DNA of 64,000 nucleotides from Actinomadura terrae (GTDB lineage Bacteria; Actinomycetota; Actinomycetes; Streptosporangiales; Streptosporangiaceae). The stretch covers positions 372,001-436,000 of the forward strand of contig NZ_JAICDG010000005.1 in NCBI RefSeq assembly GCF_022751215.1, in the 5' to 3' direction. Position numbers and translations under genes: made by a program. Position 1 is the stretch's first letter. Every line of letters begins with the position of its first letter. The notes below the pieces were generated by a model. The model was given only the letters and a program-made list of their open reading frames with translations, searched no databases and was not told where the DNA came from. Shown here one piece after another: positions 34,831 to 43,131 of the stretch.

Positions 34831-36552
34831 GTGGTCCAGGACGTGCACAGCCGGCCCGACCCGCCGGGCCCTCCCGCCGACTGGGAGGACCTGGACCCCC
34901 GGCGGTGGCTCGGCCTCTCGCTCGTACTGGTCGCCGGATTCATGGACCTGCTGGACGCCACGATCGTCAACGTGGCGATCCCCAGCATCCAGCGCGACCT
35001 CGACGCCCAGTACGCCTCGATCGAATGGATGGTGTCGGCCTACCTGCTGGCCTTCGCCTCGGTCCTCATCACCGGCGGCCGGCTCGGCGACATCGTCGGC
35101 CGCAAACGCGTGTTCCTGATCGGCGTCCTCGGCTTCACGGTCGCGTCCGCCCTGTGCGGTATCGCGCCGACGCCGGCGGTGCTGATCGGCTCGCGGTTCC
35201 TCCAGGGCGCCATGGCGGCGCTGATGGTCCCGCAGATCCTCGCCATCATCCACGTCACGTTCCCGCCCGAGGAGCGCGGCAAGGTGTTCGGGCTGTTCGG
35301 GGGCATCATCGGCTCCGCCGCGGTGGCCGGGCCGATCCTCGGCGGCGTCCTGGTGGAGGCGAACCTGTGGGACCTGCAATGGCGTCCCATCTTCCTCGTG
35401 AACATTCCGGTCGGGCTGATCGTTTCGATCCTGGCATGGCGGGTGCTGCGCGAGTCCAGGTCCCCCACGGCCGCGAAGCTCGACCTGCTCGGCGTCGTGC
35501 TGGTCACGGCGGCGGTGCTGCTGGTCATCTACCCGCTGACCGAGGGCCGCGCCAACGGCTGGCCGCTGTGGGGCTACCTGATGATGCTCAGCGCGATCCC
35601 CGTGCTCGCGGTGTTCGTCGTCTACGAGCGGCGCCGCACCGCGACGGTCGGCTCCCCGCTGGTGGTGCTGCGCCTGTTCAAGGCCCGCGCCTTCGACGGC
35701 GGCCTGCTGGTCTGGCTGCTGTTCCAGGTCGCGCTCGGCGCGTTCTTCTTCGTCTGGACGCTCTACATGCAGTTCGGCCTCGGCTGGACGGCACTGCACG
35801 CCGGCCTGACCGCGGTCTCGTTCGCGCTGGGCGCCGCGCCCGCCGCGGGCATCTCCATCCAGGTCCTCACGCCCAAGTTCGGGCGCAAGGTCGTCATGGC
35901 CGGGGCGCTGCTCAACGCGGCCGGGTTCGGCGGCTACATCTGGGCGATCCACCACTTCGGCACCGACATCACCTCCTGGGAGATGGTGGCCCCGCTCGTG
36001 GTGTCGGGCTTCGGCTTCGGCCTCGTGGTCGCGCCGATCACCGACATCGTCCTGTCCGGGGTCCCGACCCGGGACGCCGGGTCGGCGTCCGGCCTGTTCA
36101 ACACCACCCAGCAGCTCGGCGCGGCGCTCGGCATCGCGCTCGTCGGCGTGCTCATGTTCCACCTGATCGCCCAGGAGGCGGACGGCAGCGTCGACAAGGT
36201 CGAGCCGAGGCTGCGGGCCGACCTGGCGGCCGTCCAGATCACCGGGCGCAACCAGGACGACCTGATCCAGGGCTTCCGCACCTGCGTGACCGACCGGGCG
36301 AACGCCACCGACCCGAGCGCCACGCCGGAAAGCTGCCGGCGGCCGGTCATGGGCGCGCCGAACCCGCAGGCCGCCCGGCAGGTCGCCAAGATTCTCACCG
36401 ACAACGGCACGGAGGCCAACGCCAAGGACTTCTCCAGCTCGTTCTCGATGGGGCTCTGGTACCTGATCGGCGCGCTGGTCATCTGCTTCCTCGGGATGTT
36501 CACGCTGCCGCGCCGCGCGACCTACGACTCGACCCTGGCGGACATCGAATGA
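34831..36552 (+). CDS. MFS multidrug exporter, DHA2/EmrB-QacA family
   Basis: 573 residues with about 14 hydrophobic segments. The first helix contains LDATIVNVAIPSIQ, the family signature, and the motif-A loop is GGRLGDIVGRKR. A long loop (about 450-530) lies before the last helix. Starts GTG with GGAGG 6 bases upstream. It should export the polyketide and give self-resistance, under control of the divergent MarR regulator. It overlaps the cupin gene, so the three genes 34831-37669 form one operon. Confidence 0.92.
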   Translation: MVQDVHSRPDPPGPPADWEDLDPRRWLGLSLVLVAGFMDLLDATIVNVAIPSIQRDLDAQYASIEWMVSAYLLAFASVLITGGRLGDIVGRKRVFLIGVLGFTVASALCGIAPTPAVLIGSRFLQGAMAALMVPQILAIIHVTFPPEERGKVFGLFGGIIGSAAVAGPILGGVLVEANLWDLQWRPIFLVNIPVGLIVSILAWRVLRESRSPTAAKLDLLGVVLVTAAVLLVIYPLTEGRANGWPLWGYLMMLSAIPVLAVFVVYERRRTATVGSPLVVLRLFKARAFDGGLLVWLLFQVALGAFFFVWTLYMQFGLGWTALHAGLTAVSFALGAAPAAGISIQVLTPKFGRKVVMAGALLNAAGFGGYIWAIHHFGTDITSWEMVAPLVVSGFGFGLVVAPITDIVLSGVPTRDAGSASGLFNTTQQLGAALGIALVGVLMFHLIAQEADGSVDKVEPRLRADLAAVQITGRNQDDLIQGFRTCVTDRANATDPSATPESCRRPVMGAPNPQAARQVAKILTDNGTEANAKDFSSSFSMGLWYLIGALVICFLGMFTLPRRATYDSTLADIE

Positions 36553-37025
36553 TGACCAGACCACTGCACCTGGACGACGTCACCCCCGTCCGCTGGGGCG
36601 GGCAGGAGGCCGCGCGGTTCCTGCTGCGCGGCACCGAGACCGCCGGGCGGTTCTCCCTCTACGAGGTCAGCCTCCCGGCGAACGAGGGGTCGATCGTCCA
36701 CACGCACGAGCACATGGACGAGACGTTCTTCGTCCTCGAAGGCCAGATCACCGTCCGGCTGGGCGACGAGGAGTTCGTCCTGCGCCCGGGCACGGTGCTG
36801 TTCTGCCCGCGCGCGATCCCGCACGCGTTCCGCAACAGCGGGACGACGACCAGCAAGATCCTCTGCGTCACCACCCCGGGGGGCATCGAAGACTTCTTCG
36901 AGGAGCTCTCCGACCTGATGTCGGGCGCGGCGCCGCCCGAGTGGCCGCGGATGCGCGAGCTCGCGGCCCGCCACGGCATCATCGCCCACCCACCCGCGAC
37001 ATCCTCACCTGGGGAGAGGACATGA
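36549..37025 (+). CDS. Cupin-domain protein
   Basis: About 158 residues with a single cupin barrel. The metal-site motif 1 is HTHEHMDETFFVLEG (two His and a Glu) and motif 2 is PRAIPHAFRNSG (His), so a metal is likely bound. Candidates are a quercetinase-like dioxygenase, a cyclase-like cupin as in pentangular polyketide clusters, or a resistance protein. The gene is coupled by overlaps to the exporter before it and the hemerythrin gene after it. The catalytic role cannot be fixed from sequence. Confidence 0.85.
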   Translation: MMTRPLHLDDVTPVRWGGQEAARFLLRGTETAGRFSLYEVSLPANEGSIVHTHEHMDETFFVLEGQITVRLGDEEFVLRPGTVLFCPRAIPHAFRNSGTTTSKILCVTTPGGIEDFFEELSDLMSGAAPPEWPRMRELAARHGIIAHPPATSSPGERT

Positions 37026-37669
37026 CCACTCACAGCGTCAGTTCCCGGTACGTCGACAACGAGCGGCTCATCGCGCTCAACGCCTCCCACGCGGCCTTCC
37101 GGCGCGACCTGGCCAAGATGGCGCGCGTGGCCACGGTCGCCAACTTTCGCGATCCGGCGCACCGCAGGTCGATCCTCAACGGGTGGGCCGTCTTCAAGAA
37201 CCAGCTGGAGCAGCACCACTCGCACGAGGACAGGTTCCTCTGGCCGAGCCTGCGGCGGAACATGGCGGGCAGCGACGCGGCGATGTCCGTCCTGGACGAC
37301 ATGGACGCCGAGCACGCGATCATCGACCCGCTGCTGCGCTCGGTCGACTACGCCTTCGACCACCACGACACCGCCGACCTGCCCGGCGTGCTGGACGAGC
37401 TGAACACCAAGGTCAGCCACCACCTCACCCACGAGGAGCAGGACGCGATCCCGATGATCGTCGAGGCGATCCCCGAGAAGGAGTGGAAGAAGATCGTCTC
37501 GGGCATCACGCGGGCGTCGATGTCGGGCGCGCCGGAGTTCATGCCGTGGGTCACCGAGGGCGCGACCGACGGCGAGGTCAAGCGGGTGCTGAGCATGCTG
37601 CCCCCGCCCGCGCGCCTGATCTACCGGCGCGTCTGGGTGCCCCGCTACCGCAAGGTCAGCCGCTGGTAG
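37022..37669 (+). CDS. Hemerythrin-like HHE-domain protein (copy 2)
   Basis: 215 residues, paralogous to the protein at 32187. The shared segments include LNASHAAFRRDL, QHHSHEDRFLWPSLR, MDAEHAIIDPLL and HLTHEEQDAIP, which carry the likely iron ligands. Unlike copy 1 it lacks the Gly/Arg insertion. Both copies end in a similar R-x-W/RW-type tail (YRKVSRW here). It starts within the cupin stop (ATGA) with GGGGAGAGG upstream. Function is unknown; oxygen or redox handling during polyketide oxidation is a reasonable guess. Confidence 0.86.
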   Translation: MTTHSVSSRYVDNERLIALNASHAAFRRDLAKMARVATVANFRDPAHRRSILNGWAVFKNQLEQHHSHEDRFLWPSLRRNMAGSDAAMSVLDDMDAEHAIIDPLLRSVDYAFDHHDTADLPGVLDELNTKVSHHLTHEEQDAIPMIVEAIPEKEWKKIVSGITRASMSGAPEFMPWVTEGATDGEVKRVLSMLPPPARLIYRRVWVPRYRKVSRW

Positions 37670-37686
37670 TCCGCCCGCTCCGCCCT

Positions 37687-37725
37687 AACGATCCTCGGTC
37701 CGGCACGTCCGGGCCGGGGATCGTT
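37687..37725 (+). terminator. Strong rho-independent-like terminator after hemerythrin copy 2
   Basis: A 17-bp stem (37687-37703 with 37709-37725) containing two G-U pairs, a 5-base loop, and a T-containing tail. It ends the exporter/cupin/hemerythrin operon and separates it from the flavin-reductase operon. Confidence 0.8.
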
Positions 37726-37744
37726 TCCGTCCATGGAGGTTGAT

Positions 37745-38260
37745 GTGTCCGTGATCGACCCGAAGACCCTGCGGAACGTCTGCGGGCTGTTCGTCACCGG
37801 CGTCACCGTCATCACCACCGAGGAGCAGGGGAAGCCGACCGGCACCACGGTCAACTCCTTCACCTCGGTCTCCCTCGATCCCCCGCTCGTCCTGTTCTGC
37901 CTGCACAAGGATTCGCGGCTCACGCCCGCGCTGGCGCGCTCGCGCCGGTTCGGCGTGAACTTCCTCGCCGGCCGGCAGGAGCGCCTCGCGTGGGCGTTCG
38001 CCGGCCGCGATCCCGACGCGCTGGCGTCGGCCGTCCACCACACCACCGAGACCGGCGTGCCGGTGCTCGGCGAGGCGCTGGCGTTCCTCGCCTGCCGGGT
38101 GGTGAACGAGTACGACGGCGGCGACCACACCATCTATCTCGGGGAGGTCGCCGAACTCGGCGGCTCCCGCCACGGCGCGGAGCCGCTGGTCTTCTTCCGG
38201 GGCTCCATGGGGGTCCTGGAGGAGCAGCTGCTCGGCATCCACCCCATCCTGGACGGGTGA
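37745..38260 (+). CDS. Flavin reductase (HpaC/short-chain FMN/FAD reductase family)
   Basis: 171 residues from GTG 37745, which has GGAGG 5 bases upstream; the ATG at 37733 has no ribosome site. The fold signature is clear: GLFVTGVTVITT, NSFTSVSLDPPLVLFCL, RFGVNFLA and the late HTIYLGEVAEL. It should supply reduced flavin to a two-component enzyme. The halogenase encoded at 30449 needs exactly that, so the two are probable partners. Confidence 0.93.
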   Translation: MSVIDPKTLRNVCGLFVTGVTVITTEEQGKPTGTTVNSFTSVSLDPPLVLFCLHKDSRLTPALARSRRFGVNFLAGRQERLAWAFAGRDPDALASAVHHTTETGVPVLGEALAFLACRVVNEYDGGDHTIYLGEVAELGGSRHGAEPLVFFRGSMGVLEEQLLGIHPILDG

Positions 38261-38264
38261 GACC

Positions 38265-39773
38265 ATGACGGTCAGTCGCAGAACCTTCCTCGGCGCCGGA
38301 GCGGGCGCCCTCGCGTCGCCCCTCGTGGTGGGCTCACCGAGCCCGGCCCGGGCGCGGACCACGCCGTGGGACGCGCTCGCCTCCCGGTTGCGCGGTACCC
38401 TCGTCCGGCCCGGCGACGCGGCCTACGAGCAGGCCAAACAGCTCGACCTCGGGCAGTTCGACGCGGCGCGCCCGGAGGCGGTCGCCTACTGCGCGAGCCC
38501 GGTCGACGTGTCGCTGTGCCTGCGCTTCGCGCAGGACCACGGCGTCGTGCCGACCCCGCGCAGCGGCGGCCACAGCCTCGGCGGGTACTCCACGTCCCAG
38601 GGCCTGATCGTGGACGTCTCGCGGCTCGACGCCGTCGCCCCGGGGGACGGCACGGTCCGGTTCGGCGCGGGCGCGCAGAACATCGACCTGCTCACCGGGC
38701 TCGCCCCGCACGGGCGGGCGGTCGTCGGCGGCGCGCACGCGACGGTCGCGGCGGGCGGGTTCGTCCAGGGCGGCGGGGTCGGCTTCCTGACCCGGCGGCT
38801 CGGCATGGCCTGCGACGCGCTGACCTCGGCCGAGGTCGTGCTCGCCGACGGGCGCGCCGTCACCGCGTCCCGGCGGCGGCATCCCGATCTGTTCTGGGCG
38901 CTGCGCGGCGGCGGTGGCGGCAACTTCGGCGTGGTCACCTCCTACACCGCGACCACCGCGGAGGTCGAGACGGTCGCGGCGGCCGCCCTCGCGTGGCGCT
39001 TCGACGACGCCGCCGACCTGCTCGACGGCTACACCCGCTGGCTGGTGGACGCGCCGCACTCGATCGGCGGCATCGTCCTCGTGTTCCTGCCGGACGCGGC
39101 GCCCGGCACCCCACCGGTCGTGGCGCAGCAGTTCGTCGGCACGGACGGCCCCGAGCGGCTCACCGCCGAGGTGAACCGGATGCTGTCGCTCGTCGGCAAG
39201 GCCCCGCTGTCGACCCGCGTGGACGTGCTGCCGTACCGAGACCTGATGATGAACGTCTACGGCTGCGCGAGCTACACCACCGACCAGTGCCGCCGCGTCG
39301 GCAGCCGGCCGGACGCCCGGCTGCCGCGCACGCCGTTCGGCCTGGCCCGCAGCCGCCTGTTCGAGGGGCCCGTCCCGCGCGCCGCCTGGGACGAGGCGCT
39401 CGCCGTGTTCGACACCGCGCGCGTCCCCGGGCAGCGCCACCAGATGGAGGTGCTCGCGCTCGGCGGCGCCGCGAACGCCCCGGGACGGACCGACACGGCC
39501 TACGTCCACCGCGACAGCCTCTTCAACATCCAGTACGTGGCGCCCGTGTTCCGGCCCACCGACGAGGGACGCGCCGCCGCCCGCGCCTGGGTGGACGCCG
39601 GATTCCAGGCGATCGACCCCTACTCCGGCCGCGAGTCCTACCAGAACTTCATCGACCCGGCCCTGCCCGGCTGGCAGCGCGCCTACTACGCCGAGAACCA
39701 CCCGCGGCTGCGCCGGATCAAGCACGCCTACGACCCGCACGGCGTGTTCCGCTTCGCCCAGGGCATCCGCTGA
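38265..39773 (+). CDS. Tat-exported FAD-linked oxidase, berberine-bridge-enzyme family
   Basis: 502 residues. A twin-arginine signal (SRRTFLGAG then LASPLVVG) targets it to the outside. The FAD_binding_4 domain has PRSGGHSLGGY, whose His is the usual 8-alpha-histidyl attachment site. The position where bicovalent members have a second Cys reads GGGVGFL, so single attachment is likely. The BBE C-terminal motif is YDPHGVFRFAQGIR. Related secreted or late-acting oxidases (such as AknOx, or GilR in lactone formation) finish aromatic polyketides. It starts 4 bases after the flavin-reductase stop. The substrate is inference. Confidence 0.92.
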   Translation: MTVSRRTFLGAGAGALASPLVVGSPSPARARTTPWDALASRLRGTLVRPGDAAYEQAKQLDLGQFDAARPEAVAYCASPVDVSLCLRFAQDHGVVPTPRSGGHSLGGYSTSQGLIVDVSRLDAVAPGDGTVRFGAGAQNIDLLTGLAPHGRAVVGGAHATVAAGGFVQGGGVGFLTRRLGMACDALTSAEVVLADGRAVTASRRRHPDLFWALRGGGGGNFGVVTSYTATTAEVETVAAAALAWRFDDAADLLDGYTRWLVDAPHSIGGIVLVFLPDAAPGTPPVVAQQFVGTDGPERLTAEVNRMLSLVGKAPLSTRVDVLPYRDLMMNVYGCASYTTDQCRRVGSRPDARLPRTPFGLARSRLFEGPVPRAAWDEALAVFDTARVPGQRHQMEVLALGGAANAPGRTDTAYVHRDSLFNIQYVAPVFRPTDEGRAAARAWVDAGFQAIDPYSGRESYQNFIDPALPGWQRAYYAENHPRLRRIKHAYDPHGVFRFAQGIR

Positions 39774-39827
39774 CCCCGGCGCCTGGACAACGCCCCGTAC
39801 CCCCGGACTGATGAGAGGTATCCCCCC

Positions 39828-40205
39828 ATGTCGATCCAACGACGGCTCGCGAGATTCAACAAGATCGTCGCCAACCGCGTCATCGGCCGTCCGATGGCGC
39901 GCATGCCCGGGTTCGGCGCGCTGTTCCACACCGGCCGCAGGTCCGGACGGCTCTACCGCATCCCGGTCAAGGTGTTCCGGCGCGGCGGCGTCTACGTGCT
40001 GCCGATGCCGTACGGGCCCGACTGCGACTGGGCGCGCAACGTCCTCGCCGCGGGCGGCTGCGAGCTGCGCACGAGCGGGCGGCGGGTGAAGCTCGCCGAC
40101 CCGCAGGTGATCGTCGACAAGCGGCAGCACGACATCCCGGCCCATATCCGGTTCGTCCTGCTGCGGCTTGGCATCACCCACTTCATGGTGCTCAACCCCG
40201 TCTGA
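39828..40205 (+). CDS. DDN-like F420-dependent nitroreductase-family protein (DUF385)
   Basis: 125 residues. HTGRRSGRLYRIPVKVF and a central GPDCDWARNVLAAGGCEL match the split-barrel DDN family, which binds deazaflavin F420 for quinone or nitro reduction. A quinone-reducing or tailoring role would suit the polyketide pathway. AGAGGTAT lies upstream. The F420 pocket cannot be confirmed from sequence alone. Confidence 0.85.
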   Translation: MSIQRRLARFNKIVANRVIGRPMARMPGFGALFHTGRRSGRLYRIPVKVFRRGGVYVLPMPYGPDCDWARNVLAAGGCELRTSGRRVKLADPQVIVDKRQHDIPAHIRFVLLRLGITHFMVLNPV

Positions 40206-40231
40206 GGAAGCCTTCGCCGAGAGGAGATGCC

Positions 40232-42004
40232 GTGCGCAGGATACTGATCGCCAACCGCGGCGAGATCGCGGTCCGCATCGCCCGCGCCTGCCGCGACGCC
40301 GGGCTGACCAGTGTGGCCGTCTACGCCGAGCCCGACCTGGACGCGCTGCACGTCCAGGTCGCCGACGAGGCGTACGCGCTGGGCGGCGCGACCGCGGCGG
40401 ACTCCTACCTGGACATCGGCGGGGTCCTCGAAGCGGCGAAGCGGGCGGGCGCGGACGCCGTCCATCCCGGCTACGGGTTCCTGGCCGAGAACGCCTGCTT
40501 CGCGCGGGCGGTCCAGGACTCGGGGCTGACGTGGATCGGCCCGCCCCCGGAAGCGATCAACGCGCTCGGCGACAAGGTCAGGGCGCGCCGCCTCGCGCAG
40601 GAGGTCGGCGCGCCGCTGGTCGCGGGGACGGACGGGCCGGTGTCCGGCGCCGGGGAGGTCGAGGCGTTCGCCCGCGCGCACGGGCTGCCGGTCGCGATCA
40701 AGGCGGCCTACGGCGGCGGCGGGCGCGGTCTGAAGGTCGCGCGGACGATGGACGAGGTCGCCGAGCTGTACGAGTCGGCCGTCCGTGAGGCCGTCGCCGC
40801 GTTCGGCCGCGGCGACTGCTTCGTCGAGCGCTACCTCGACCGGCCGCGCCACGTCGAGACGCAGTGCGTGGCGGACGCGCACGGCAACGTGGTCGTCGCG
40901 TCCACCCGCGACTGCTCGCTGCAACGCCGCCACCAGAAGCTCGTCGAGGAGGCCCCCGCGCCGTTCCTCACCGCCGAGCAGGACGCGCTGCTGCGCGAAT
41001 CGTCGAAGGCGCTGCTGCGCGCGGCCGGGTATGTGGGCGTCGGGACCTGCGAGTTCCTCGTGGCGCAGGACGGCACGATCTCGTTCCTGGAGGTCAACAC
41101 CCGGTTGCAGGTCGAGCACCCGGTGACCGAGGAGGTCGCGGGCCTCGACCTCGTCCGGGAGATGTTCCGCGTCGCGGCCGGGGAGCCGCTCGGCTACGAC
41201 GACCCGCCGGCGCGCGGCCACTCGATCGAGTTCCGGATCAACGCCGAGGACGCGGGCCGGGGATTCCTGCCCGCCGCCGGGACGCTCGCGCGGTGGGAGC
41301 CGCCGTCGGGGCCGGGCGTCCGGCTGGACTCGGGGTACACGTGCGGGCAGACCGTTCCGCAGGTGTTCGACTCACTGATCGCGAAGCTGGTCGTCACCGG
41401 CGCCACCCGCCGCCAGGCGGTCGAGCGCGCCCGCCGCGCGCTGGCCGAGTTCGCCGTCGAGGGCATGCCGACCGTGCTGCCGTTCCACCGGGCGGTGCTG
41501 GACGACCCGGCGTTCGTCCCGTCCGACGACGAGGCGCCGTTCACCGTCCACACCCGGTGGATCGAGACCAAGTTCGACAACCGGATCCCGCCGTGGGAGC
41601 CGGACGCGGCGCCCGACCCGGACACCGGTGAGCGCGAGCGGGAGCGGATGACCGTCGAGGTCGACGGCAGGCGCGTCGAGCTGGTGTTCCCGCCCGGGTT
41701 CGGCGCCCCGGCGCCGGGCGTCCCGGCGCTCAACGCCGCTGCCCCGGTGCGGCGGCGGCCCGGGAGGGAGCGCGGCGCCCGGACGTCCGGCGACGCGCTC
41801 GTCTCCCCCATGCAGGGCACGATCGCCAAGATCGTCGCGGGGGACGGCGCGACCGTCGCGGCGGGCGACACCGTCCTGGTGCTGGAGGCCATGAAGATGG
41901 AGCAGCCCCTCGCCGCGCACAAGGCCGGGACGGTGACGTCGCTGTCCGCCGAGGTCGGCCAGACCGTGACGTCGGGGGCCGTGCTCTGCACGATCGAGGG
42001 CTGA
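40232..42004 (+). CDS. Acyl-CoA carboxylase alpha subunit (biotin carboxylase + BCCP), JadJ-like
   Basis: 590 residues starting GTG with GAGAGGAG upstream. The biotin carboxylase domain (1-445) includes the ATP-grasp loop YGGGGRGLKVA and EVNTRLQVEHPVTE. The C-terminal BCCP domain (about 515-590) has the biotinyl lysine in EAMKMEQP. With the beta/epsilon subunits encoded at 20875 it would make malonyl-CoA. JadJ in the jadomycin cluster is the precedent for such a gene within an angucycline locus. It is the last plus-strand gene before the XRE regulator. Confidence 0.94.
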   Translation: MRRILIANRGEIAVRIARACRDAGLTSVAVYAEPDLDALHVQVADEAYALGGATAADSYLDIGGVLEAAKRAGADAVHPGYGFLAENACFARAVQDSGLTWIGPPPEAINALGDKVRARRLAQEVGAPLVAGTDGPVSGAGEVEAFARAHGLPVAIKAAYGGGGRGLKVARTMDEVAELYESAVREAVAAFGRGDCFVERYLDRPRHVETQCVADAHGNVVVASTRDCSLQRRHQKLVEEAPAPFLTAEQDALLRESSKALLRAAGYVGVGTCEFLVAQDGTISFLEVNTRLQVEHPVTEEVAGLDLVREMFRVAAGEPLGYDDPPARGHSIEFRINAEDAGRGFLPAAGTLARWEPPSGPGVRLDSGYTCGQTVPQVFDSLIAKLVVTGATRRQAVERARRALAEFAVEGMPTVLPFHRAVLDDPAFVPSDDEAPFTVHTRWIETKFDNRIPPWEPDAAPDPDTGERERERMTVEVDGRRVELVFPPGFGAPAPGVPALNAAAPVRRRPGRERGARTSGDALVSPMQGTIAKIVAGDGATVAAGDTVLVLEAMKMEQPLAAHKAGTVTSLSAEVGQTVTSGAVLCTIEG

Positions 42005-42006
42005 AC

Positions 42007-42867
42007 TCAGCTCGGGCGCTCGGCGGCGTGGTCGGGGGTGTCGGCGCTCCAGCTCGTCAGGAAGTTGAGCGCCTCCGCCGACGCCGTCCCGGCCTCGGCG
42101 GTGTAGGTGACGAGCACCTGGTCGGGGTCGCCCGGCAGCTTCAGCGTCTCGAAGTCGAGCACGAGGTCGCCCGCGACCGGGTGCCGCAGGTGCTTGCGGC
42201 CGTGCGCCTTGTCGTGCACGTCGTGGTTCGCCCACCAGTGCCGGAAGTCCGCGCTCTTCACCGACAGCTCGCCGACCAGCGCGGCCAGCTCCGGGTCGTT
42301 CGGATGGTTGCCCGCTTGCAGGCGCAGGTAGGACACGGTCTCGCGGGCCTTGACCGTCCAGTCGTCGAACAGGTCGCGGATCTCCTGCTCCAGGAAGATC
42401 ATGCGGCCCCAGTTGCGCAGCGCGGGCGGCCGCGCGGCGAAGTCGGTGAACAGCACGCACGCGAGCCGGTTCCAGGCGAGCACGTCCACCCGCCGCCCCA
42501 CCACGTACGCGGGGACGTTCACGCTCATGTCGAGCAGCCGCTGCAACCCCGGCCGCACCCGCTCCGGCCGGGGCGGCCGCCGCCGCGCCGGCACGGGCTT
42601 GGCGATGTTGCGCAGGTAGGCCTGCTCGTCCTCGTTCAGCCGCAGCGCCTGCGCGACGGCGTCGAGCACGGCGGCCGAGGCGTTGCGGGCCCGGCCCTGT
42701 TCGAGCCGGACGTAGTAGTCCACGCTGACGCCCGCGAGCTGCGCCAGCTCCTCCCTGCGCAGGCCGGGCACCCGCCGTTTGCCGAGGGCCGGCAGCCCGA
42801 CGTCCTCCGGGCTCAGGCGGGCGCGCCTGGACCTCAGGAACTCCCCGAGTTCGGTTCGCTGGTCCAT
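42007..42867 (-). CDS. XRE-family regulator with MmyB-like ligand-binding domain
   Basis: 286 residues. The N-terminal XRE helix-turn-helix (about 10-85) has RVPGLRREELAQLAGVSVDYYVRLEQGR. The C-terminal domain (about 110-280) is MmyB-like, seen as VNVPAYVVGRRVDVLAWNRLA followed by RHPVAGDLVLDFETLKLPGDPDQVLV. Members are ligand-responsive and usually act on their own promoter and an adjacent oxidoreductase. It converges on the carboxylase gene with 2 bases between stops. A 41-base element upstream of its start recurs upstream of the FAD monooxygenase at 45273. Confidence 0.9.
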   Translation of the reverse strand: MDQRTELGEFLRSRRARLSPEDVGLPALGKRRVPGLRREELAQLAGVSVDYYVRLEQGRARNASAAVLDAVAQALRLNEDEQAYLRNIAKPVPARRRPPRPERVRPGLQRLLDMSVNVPAYVVGRRVDVLAWNRLACVLFTDFAARPPALRNWGRMIFLEQEIRDLFDDWTVKARETVSYLRLQAGNHPNDPELAALVGELSVKSADFRHWWANHDVHDKAHGRKHLRHPVAGDLVLDFETLKLPGDPDQVLVTYTAEAGTASAEALNFLTSWSADTPDHAAERPS

Positions 42868-42911
42868 GGTTCCAGTGTCACCCCTTTCCCCTTCTGGTGC
42901 CTGTGCCTGGT

Positions 42912-42952
42912 AGACCTAGGTAACAGAGTCCTAGGGACGTCAGGACACTGGG
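42912..42952. promoter_or_regulatory. XRE-site element, copy 1 (upstream of the XRE gene)
   Basis: A 41-base element beginning AGACCTAGGTAAC, with repeated CCTAGG boxes and ending CTGGG. It matches the copy at 45406-45446 at about 31 of 41 positions by eye. It lies 45 bases upstream of the XRE start, a likely autoregulatory site. The remaining 264-base gap has no convincing gene. Confidence 0.6.
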
Positions 42953-43131
42953 CAGCATCCCGCCTAAGGAGCATGATTCGAGCATGCACCGGCGGGATGA
43001 TGATGAACGGCACCGATCCCGGCGGTGCCCCCCGCGCCGGAACGGGCGACGCAGACGCTGTGCGGGGTGTCGGCCTCTCCCCGGCATCCCGCACAGCCTT
43101 TTCATCGGTACAACCTGTCCTTTCGTACCGC

